From: CAWKAV01 sp963847735
Lineage (GTDB): Bacteria; Desulfobacterota; Desulfuromonadia; Desulfuromonadales; BM103
NCBI GenBank assembly: GCA_963847735.1
Contig: CAWKAV010000003.1
Span: forward strand, 124,001-188,000
Length of the DNA: 64,000 nucleotides
Reading direction: 5' to 3'
Shown here piece after piece: positions 62,526-64,000 of this stretch (the stretch's first letter is position 1; every line of letters begins with the position of its first letter). The notes under the pieces are model-generated. The model was not told the DNA's origin, did no database searches, and saw nothing but the letters and a program-made list of their open reading frames with translations. The translations under genes were made by a program, and so were the position numbers.

Positions 62526-64000
62526 TTAAGATGGATTGGCCGAACCATTGCCGCGCCTGATTGAGAGCAAGCGGCGCAGTCGGGTCGACTGCCCCTGTTC
62601 CACCTCATCGTCGCGCAGCAGGTTACGGACTCTCGCTGTTGCAGCAATCTCTTTGTTGGTGGCATAGGATTCAATATTCTTCTCGATATCCTTGAGCTGG
62701 TAAAGGTAATTAACCATCAGCCCGCAGGACTCCTGCATGCCCTTGGCGGAGATGTCGCCGAGCCAATTGATGCGTTCGATGCGGGCGCCGTTGCCGAGAT
62801 GAAAGCGGGCGACCGGATCGAGGGGGGCCTGGTCCTTGTCTCGCGCCTCGTGCAGGTAGCGGGCACAGAGAGAAAGCAGAGGTTCTTTCAGTATGGCAGC
62901 TACCATCGGGTTGTCCTGCCATTGCGGGGTACTAAAGACCGCCTCAGCTTCTGCTGCAACCTTGAGCAGTCTCGCCGCTTCGATCAGGGCTTGCTCCATG
63001 GGCCCTTGTTCCTCTTCGTTCATGGACGCTTCGAAATAAGAATTCAGCCAACGGCGGAAGCCTGGCAGAGGCGACAGCGTTGAGAATGTCTTGAGATTTG
63101 GCAGCTGCTGACGCAGGCTGGTTACCACCTGTTTGATCAGGAAGGGTCCAAAGCTGATGCCCTTCAGCCCACGCTGGGTGTTGGAAATCGAATAGAAGAT
63201 GGCTGTGTCAGCTTTTTCCGCAGAACTTTCCGGGGCACTTTCATCGAGCAGTTCCTGAATGCTGGTCGCCAAGCCTTCGACCAGGGCGACTTCAATAAAG
63301 ATCAATGGTTCATCGGACATGCCAGGGTGAAAAAAAGCGTAGCAGCGACGATCCGATTCGAGCCGGTTATGCAAATCAGTCCAAGAGCTGATGGCGTGAA
63401 CAGCTTCATAATCCATCAGCTTTTCCAGTAAAGCGGCCGGACTCTGCCAGGTGATGCGTTCCACGGCAAGAAAGCCGACATCGAACCAGGTTGCCAGCAG
63501 AGATTTCAAATCGCGGTCGAGAGCAAACAGCTTTGGTCGTGCTGCCAGGAATGTCAACAGATCTGCGCGCAAATCAACCAGAAATTTTATACCTTGTGGC
63601 AGGGCGTTAAACTGGCGAAGCAGACGCTGTTGCGGCGACACCAGCGTTTCACGCATTCTGGTGGCGGTCTTTTGGAAGCTGTCGTCATCGACAGTTTCGA
63701 GCAGCTGTCGAGCGGTAATTTTCACCCGCTCGCGATCAACACAGAAGTTGTCCACCAGGATCTCAAGAAAATTTCTGCGCCCTGTATTGCTTAAAGTCAG
63801 ATAGAGTTCACCGAGTACGGCGGCGCGCTGCCGTGCAGAGACCTCTCCGCCGCGAGCGGCCAGGCATTCTTCCATGAGGAGTTTGATCCGCTTGGCGTCA
63901 TGCGGCGGCAGATCAACCTCCACCTTGGGCAGGCTGTTGAGGTCGCCGGAGCCGAGGATGCCGCTCCAGGCCCGACGGATATGATCCCATCCGAGATAAA
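62526..64000 (-). CDS. Malonyl-CoA decarboxylase, N-terminus beyond the window end
   Basis: Converts malonyl-CoA to acetyl-CoA and CO2. The catalytic domain is visible: FFHPGMSDEPLIFIEVALV, FYSISNTQRGLKGISFGPFL, and FSTLSPLPGFRRWL. The C-terminus (residues 350 on) holds PLDPVARFHLGNGARIERIN. The frame stays open past the GTG at 63923 to the window edge (GWDHIRRAWSGILGSGDLNS reads in frame), so the true start lies outside. Likely role: removing malonyl-CoA or feeding acetyl-CoA; probably co-transcribed with the DUF815 gene. Confidence 0.88.
   Translation of the reverse strand, partial: YLGWDHIRRAWSGILGSGDLNSLPKVEVDLPPHDAKRIKLLMEECLAARGGEVSARQRAAVLGELYLTLSNTGRRNFLEILVDNFCVDRERVKITARQLLETVDDDSFQKTATRMRETLVSPQQRLLRQFNALPQGIKFLVDLRADLLTFLAARPKLFALDRDLKSLLATWFDVGFLAVERITWQSPAALLEKLMDYEAVHAISSWTDLHNRLESDRRCYAFFHPGMSDEPLIFIEVALVEGLATSIQELLDESAPESSAEKADTAIFYSISNTQRGLKGISFGPFLIKQVVTSLRQQLPNLKTFSTLSPLPGFRRWLNSYFEASMNEEEQGPMEQALIEAARLLKVAAEAEAVFSTPQWQDNPMVAAILKEPLLSLCARYLHEARDKDQAPLDPVARFHLGNGARIERINWLGDISAKGMQESCGLMVNYLYQLKDIEKNIESYATNKEIAATARVRNLLRDDEVEQGQSTRLRRLLSIRRGNGSANPS

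Noticed and set aside
1..64000. CRISPR arrays, tRNA and rRNA genes
   Set aside because: I looked for regularly spaced repeats and for cloverleaf or rRNA-like stretches in the gaps and saw none; a covariance-model scan would be needed to exclude small RNAs.

Overview
The window is a chromosomal replication-origin region from a Gram-negative, delta-proteobacterial-type anaerobe. Desulfuromonadales (the Geobacter/Desulfuromonas/Pelobacter relatives) is the most likely group. This is inferred from gene order: dnaA-dnaN-recF-gyrB-gyrA on one side and rpmH-rnpA-yidD-yidC-jag-mnmE-mnmG-rsmG-parA-parB on the other, followed by a bactofilin and an F1Fo ATP synthase operon led by a b'/b pair. Nothing in the sequence names the species.

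Layout. Positions 1-8052: the 3' part of a class A penicillin-binding protein, endonuclease III, a degenerate-looking EEP-fold protein, a secreted cyclophilin, gpsA, a TPR protein and gyrA. Positions 8146-14394 (minus strand): gyrB, recF, dnaN, dnaA. The origin is bipartite, with two perfect DnaA boxes upstream of dnaA and an AT-rich dnaN-dnaA spacer carrying TAG/TAA trinucleotide repeats. A third cluster of DnaA boxes sits 12 kb away, upstream of nth. Positions 14718-23987 (plus strand): the ribosomal protein/RNase P/membrane insertase/tRNA modification/partition block, with two perfect parS sites between mnmE and mnmG, ending in bactofilin. Positions 24191-30101: the ATP synthase operon b'-b-delta-alpha-gamma-beta-epsilon, without the a and c subunit genes. 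Positions 30506-39903: aroC, recQ, an ACT-domain malic enzyme, and a glyoxylate-shunt pair (malate synthase plus a long isocitrate lyase).

Positions 39904-49750 are the accessory part. They hold a heavily decayed IS5-family transposase lying between two copies of a 65-base repeat. Next comes a minus-strand cluster of two adjacent ATP-grasp proteins and a glutamine-dependent asparagine synthetase, with a run of nine G just upstream of the synthetase. An OafA-type acyltransferase, a DUF6868 membrane protein and a DUF1330 protein follow. The ATP-grasp/AsnB cluster is the best candidate for an undescribed (biosynthetic) system.

Positions 49991-64000 return to core metabolism: pepA, serA, hisZ, purA, a sugar-phosphate isomerase-like protein, a TrkA-N potassium channel, a GntR/FCD regulator, an ABC exporter pair, a DsbA-like thiol protein, a DUF815 ATPase and malonyl-CoA decarboxylase, which runs off the end.

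A regulatory link is visible. The near-perfect palindrome in the promoter of the GntR/FCD gene (GTATAC-N-GTATAC) occurs again in the leader of the ATP synthase operon 34 kb away, and a half-site lies upstream of the malate synthase gene. The regulator may therefore control itself and energy metabolism.
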